DNA of 7,719 nucleotides from Clostridiales bacterium (lineage in GTDB: Bacteria; Bacillota; Clostridia; Lachnospirales; Cellulosilyticaceae). Below, in pieces: positions 5,934 to 7,719 of this stretch (positions within the stretch are counted from its first letter, which is position 1; every line of letters starts with the position of its first letter). The notes beneath the pieces were generated by a model. It was not told where the DNA came from and made no database searches. It worked only from the letters and a program-made list of their open reading frames with translations. A program made the translations under genes and the position numbers. The DNA lies in assembly GCA_019418225.1 (NCBI GenBank), contig DYCF01000078.1, forward strand, positions 1 through 7,719. The letters are read 5' to 3'.

Positions 5934-7505
5934 TTAAAATTTAACTTTTTTAAGGATAATTATTTTTTGGCCATCTTTAAGATTTTCTGTGAGTTCTATA
6001 TCATTGATTTCCTGAATTTCTTTGACTGTAGTATTAAACCTTTTTGCAAGTTCCCAGAGACTATCGCCTTTTTTAACTTGATAAACAGTCATACTTGGAT
6101 ACTTATCAAGTTCTTCAAGAGACATGTCTTCTAAGTTTACTTCTTCTAGAACTTTAACTGCTTCCTTAGTATAAATCTCTGCTGTGCAGTCTAATAAGTA
6201 TTCAAGTACAAGCTCCTTCTTAGTTTGTGCATAGAGTTTTGCATCCTTAATAACTACACTTGGAATAACTAAAGCCTTAGTTGGAATATTTCTAACTTCA
6301 ATTTCTTGACTAAATGGTACTACATTAATAGCTGTCTCAATACTATTTACTTCATTATTAACAAGACACATTGCACGCATCTCAAGCATACCGCGAATTG
6401 TCAGCTTGTCATCTGAAATAGTTTTTTCTTCAATCGTCGGTTTAATCTCTACACTAAACACTTCTAAATTATCTGTTGGAAAGTCTTCAATAGAAATTGC
6501 ATCTTTTTTAGGAATTGACAGTTCACTGCGGTTAAAGAGTGTCATATACTCTAATGTTTTTTCGCTAACTGAAACCTTCTTGCCTGGGCAATATACATCT
6601 GAAATTAATGTTTCTTCTGCACGATTATATTTAGTATATTTAGCTGTTACGATAAATTCAGATTCAATAACTCTATCTTCACCATCATAGTCTGGCGTAA
6701 CCTGCATATAAGAAGGTTCTACACTAAGCTTACAATCCCAATAAACTTCTTCTTCATTTTTTAGATTTTCAATGTTACCTTCAAAAGGTACGCGATGGTT
6801 AATAATTTCAACATCTGTTTCATCATTATTAGCCTTGTACATTGTAGTAACCTCAATTATACCATTATATTTGATTTCACTTTCTGTACGTTTAACTTGT
6901 TCCTCTTGAATTACTAAAGATGTTTTAAGTATTTCACCAATACTTGGCTTGTTTTGAGCTACAGTTAAATCTTCTTTAACAATTACCTTATCTTCCTTTT
7001 CTGTAGCCAAGCTGACAATTTCAATTGTCTGCTCCCTTGATTGAATAGGATCATCTGTTTCAACGCCTGTAAGTAATAAAGCTTCACTACTACCCGTTGC
7101 ATAAACCTCATTCTGCATAATAGCTTTAACATTTATTTTACGTTCATTTAAAATGTTATAACTCATATGTTCAACATCATACTTAAAGTCTACGCGTTGC
7201 TCCTTATCTACACCTTCCATAATCATAAAGTCATCAATAGGAATTGAACTCTTCATGGTATAGATACAACTAGGATTGTTAGGGGCTGTATATAAAATAT
7301 TTACATTAATCTTCCCCCTATACATTACCTTATCTTGGCTTACATCAATCTGGTCAAGAATTACTGTGCCATCTAGCTGTACGACATTTTGCATATCAGG
7401 CTTACCGTCTGGCACAATAATATCTCGCTCTTTAATTACTTGCACACTTTCTTTTTTTGTCATGCCCTCTAATGTAACTGGCTTTCTTACAAGTTCCACT
7501 GCCAT
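5934..7505 (-). CDS. sipL: SipL-like spore coat morphogenesis protein: DUF3794 (SPOCS) repeats plus C-terminal LysM
   Basis: A 523-residue protein without signal peptide or membrane segment. It appears to hold three SPOCS/DUF3794 modules (roughly 30-136, 195-293 and 340-446), recognisable from repeated patterns such as VVQLDGTVILDQIDVSQDKV, IKYNGIIEVTTMYKA and LTIRGMLEMRAMCLVNN, each followed by a VPF/IPI-type strand. A LysM domain ends the protein (about 472-518: VYQVKKGDSLWELAKRFNTT, then EIQEINDI and LKDGQKIIIL), with W484 in the conserved SLW position. This architecture matches Clostridioides difficile SipL, which uses its LysM domain to bind the SpoIVA ATPase and tether the coat to the forespore, so a mother-cell sporulation role is inferred. 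From memory the C. difficile gene is also close to ispE. AGGAGGGGG (7514-7522) lies eight bases before the ATG. The terminator just downstream isolates it from ispE. I could not confidently call a sigma-E promoter. The alternative is a generic DUF3794/LysM protein of unknown role. Confidence 0.85.
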   Translation of the reverse strand: MAVELVRKPVTLEGMTKKESVQVIKERDIIVPDGKPDMQNVVQLDGTVILDQIDVSQDKVMYRGKINVNILYTAPNNPSCIYTMKSSIPIDDFMIMEGVDKEQRVDFKYDVEHMSYNILNERKINVKAIMQNEVYATGSSEALLLTGVETDDPIQSREQTIEIVSLATEKEDKVIVKEDLTVAQNKPSIGEILKTSLVIQEEQVKRTESEIKYNGIIEVTTMYKANNDETDVEIINHRVPFEGNIENLKNEEEVYWDCKLSVEPSYMQVTPDYDGEDRVIESEFIVTAKYTKYNRAEETLISDVYCPGKKVSVSEKTLEYMTLFNRSELSIPKKDAISIEDFPTDNLEVFSVEIKPTIEEKTISDDKLTIRGMLEMRAMCLVNNEVNSIETAINVVPFSQEIEVRNIPTKALVIPSVVIKDAKLYAQTKKELVLEYLLDCTAEIYTKEAVKVLEEVNLEDMSLEELDKYPSMTVYQVKKGDSLWELAKRFNTTVKEIQEINDIELTENLKDGQKIIILKKVKF

Positions 7506-7513
7506 ACTTTTTT

Positions 7514-7619
7514 CCCCCTCCTAAGATTTATATATACAGTCCACATAAATTTGGACTAACTCTCTCTATTTATATATATATTCTCTTCCTTTGTACTTTA
7601 TTCCAAAACTATTTTGGAA
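7514..7619 (-). promoter_or_regulatory. sipL upstream region with two small inverted repeats
   Basis: Contains the ribosome binding site AGGAGGGGG (7514-7522), the inverted repeat AGTCCA/TGGACT (7538-7543 and 7552-7557), and a stronger one, TTCCAAAA (7601-7608) with TTTTGGAA (7612-7619) around CTA. A promoter must lie here or beyond if the gene is monocistronic, but the run of TATATA offers several poor -10 candidates and I cannot choose a SigA or sigma-E site. Confidence 0.4.
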
Positions 7620-7626
7620 CGCTTCT

Positions 7627-7719
7627 CTAATATTGTTGTTTTACTTTTGGGGACAGGTCTCTAATATTGCTGTTCTATCTTTGGGGACAGGTCTCCAATA
7701 TTGCTGTTTTATCTTTGGG
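7627..7719. repeat. 34-bp tandem repeat, 2.7 units to the window edge
   Basis: Unit 1 is 7627-7660, unit 2 is 7661-7694, and unit 3 runs 7695-7719 where the window stops. Each reads (C)(T/C)AATATTG(C/T)TGTT..., then TTTGGGGACAGGTCT. Units 1 and 2 differ at only a few positions in their central part. The unit junction GGGGACAGGTCTCC is nearly palindromic. There are no spacers, so it is not a CRISPR array. The array may continue upstream of sipL outside the window. Confidence 0.9.

Noticed and set aside
7627..7719. CRISPR array
   Set aside because: The 34-bp units abut directly without unique spacers, and no cas gene is seen.

Overview
The window reads as an ordinary chromosomal stretch of a low-GC, endospore-forming Firmicute. 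The protein styles, the strong AGGAGG-type ribosome binding sites and the presence of a SipL-like spore-coat morphogenesis protein point to Clostridia, most likely a Lachnospirales / Cellulosilyticum-like organism; that placement is inference, with no 16S or marker search behind it. All five genes lie on the minus strand, so in transcription order the window runs from high to low coordinates.

Layout in transcription order. (1) 7505-5934 encodes a DUF3794 (SPOCS) plus LysM protein of the SipL type. It has its own strong terminator (5873-5916), and an unusual 34-bp tandem repeat starts about 120 bases upstream of it. (2) A good SigA-type promoter (5551-5580) drives ispE (5513-4581, MEP isoprenoid pathway) and a GntR/FCD regulator (4587-3907), whose start overlaps the ispE stop by 7 bases. 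That operon ends at hairpins 3841-3883 and 3671-3714. (3) 3518-1800 encodes an alpha-phosphohexomutase (PgcA type), with a textbook terminator only at 1480-1520. (4) 1263-310 encodes a class I mannose-6-phosphate isomerase (ManA), followed by a hairpin at 217-266. ManA and the mutase link fructose-6-P/mannose-6-P and glucose-6-P/glucose-1-P (or mannose-1-P), so they plausibly supply sugar nucleotides and polysaccharide precursors, but they appear to be separate transcripts.

The most notable non-gene signal is a dispersed hairpin repeat family confined to the gene gaps. There are five copies or fragments (1-67, about 143-190, about 1541-1612, 1666-1756, about 5661-5746) in both orientations and in different stages of decay. 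The best copy has perfect 30-bp arms around a 31-nt loop. The outer part of each well-preserved arm contains TTATCCACA, the consensus DnaA box, giving four exact boxes in this window, all inside the repeat. This could be a MITE/REP-like element that also binds or titrates DnaA; the sequence shows the structure, the function is inference.

Gaps: 1264-1799 holds the manA promoter region, the mutase terminator and two repeat copies. 3519-3906 holds the mutase promoter region and two hairpins within very AT-rich DNA. 5514-5933 holds the ispE promoter, one repeat copy and the sipL terminator. 1-309 holds repeat copies and the manA terminator. No tRNA, rRNA, CRISPR array, transposase gene or riboswitch was recognised.
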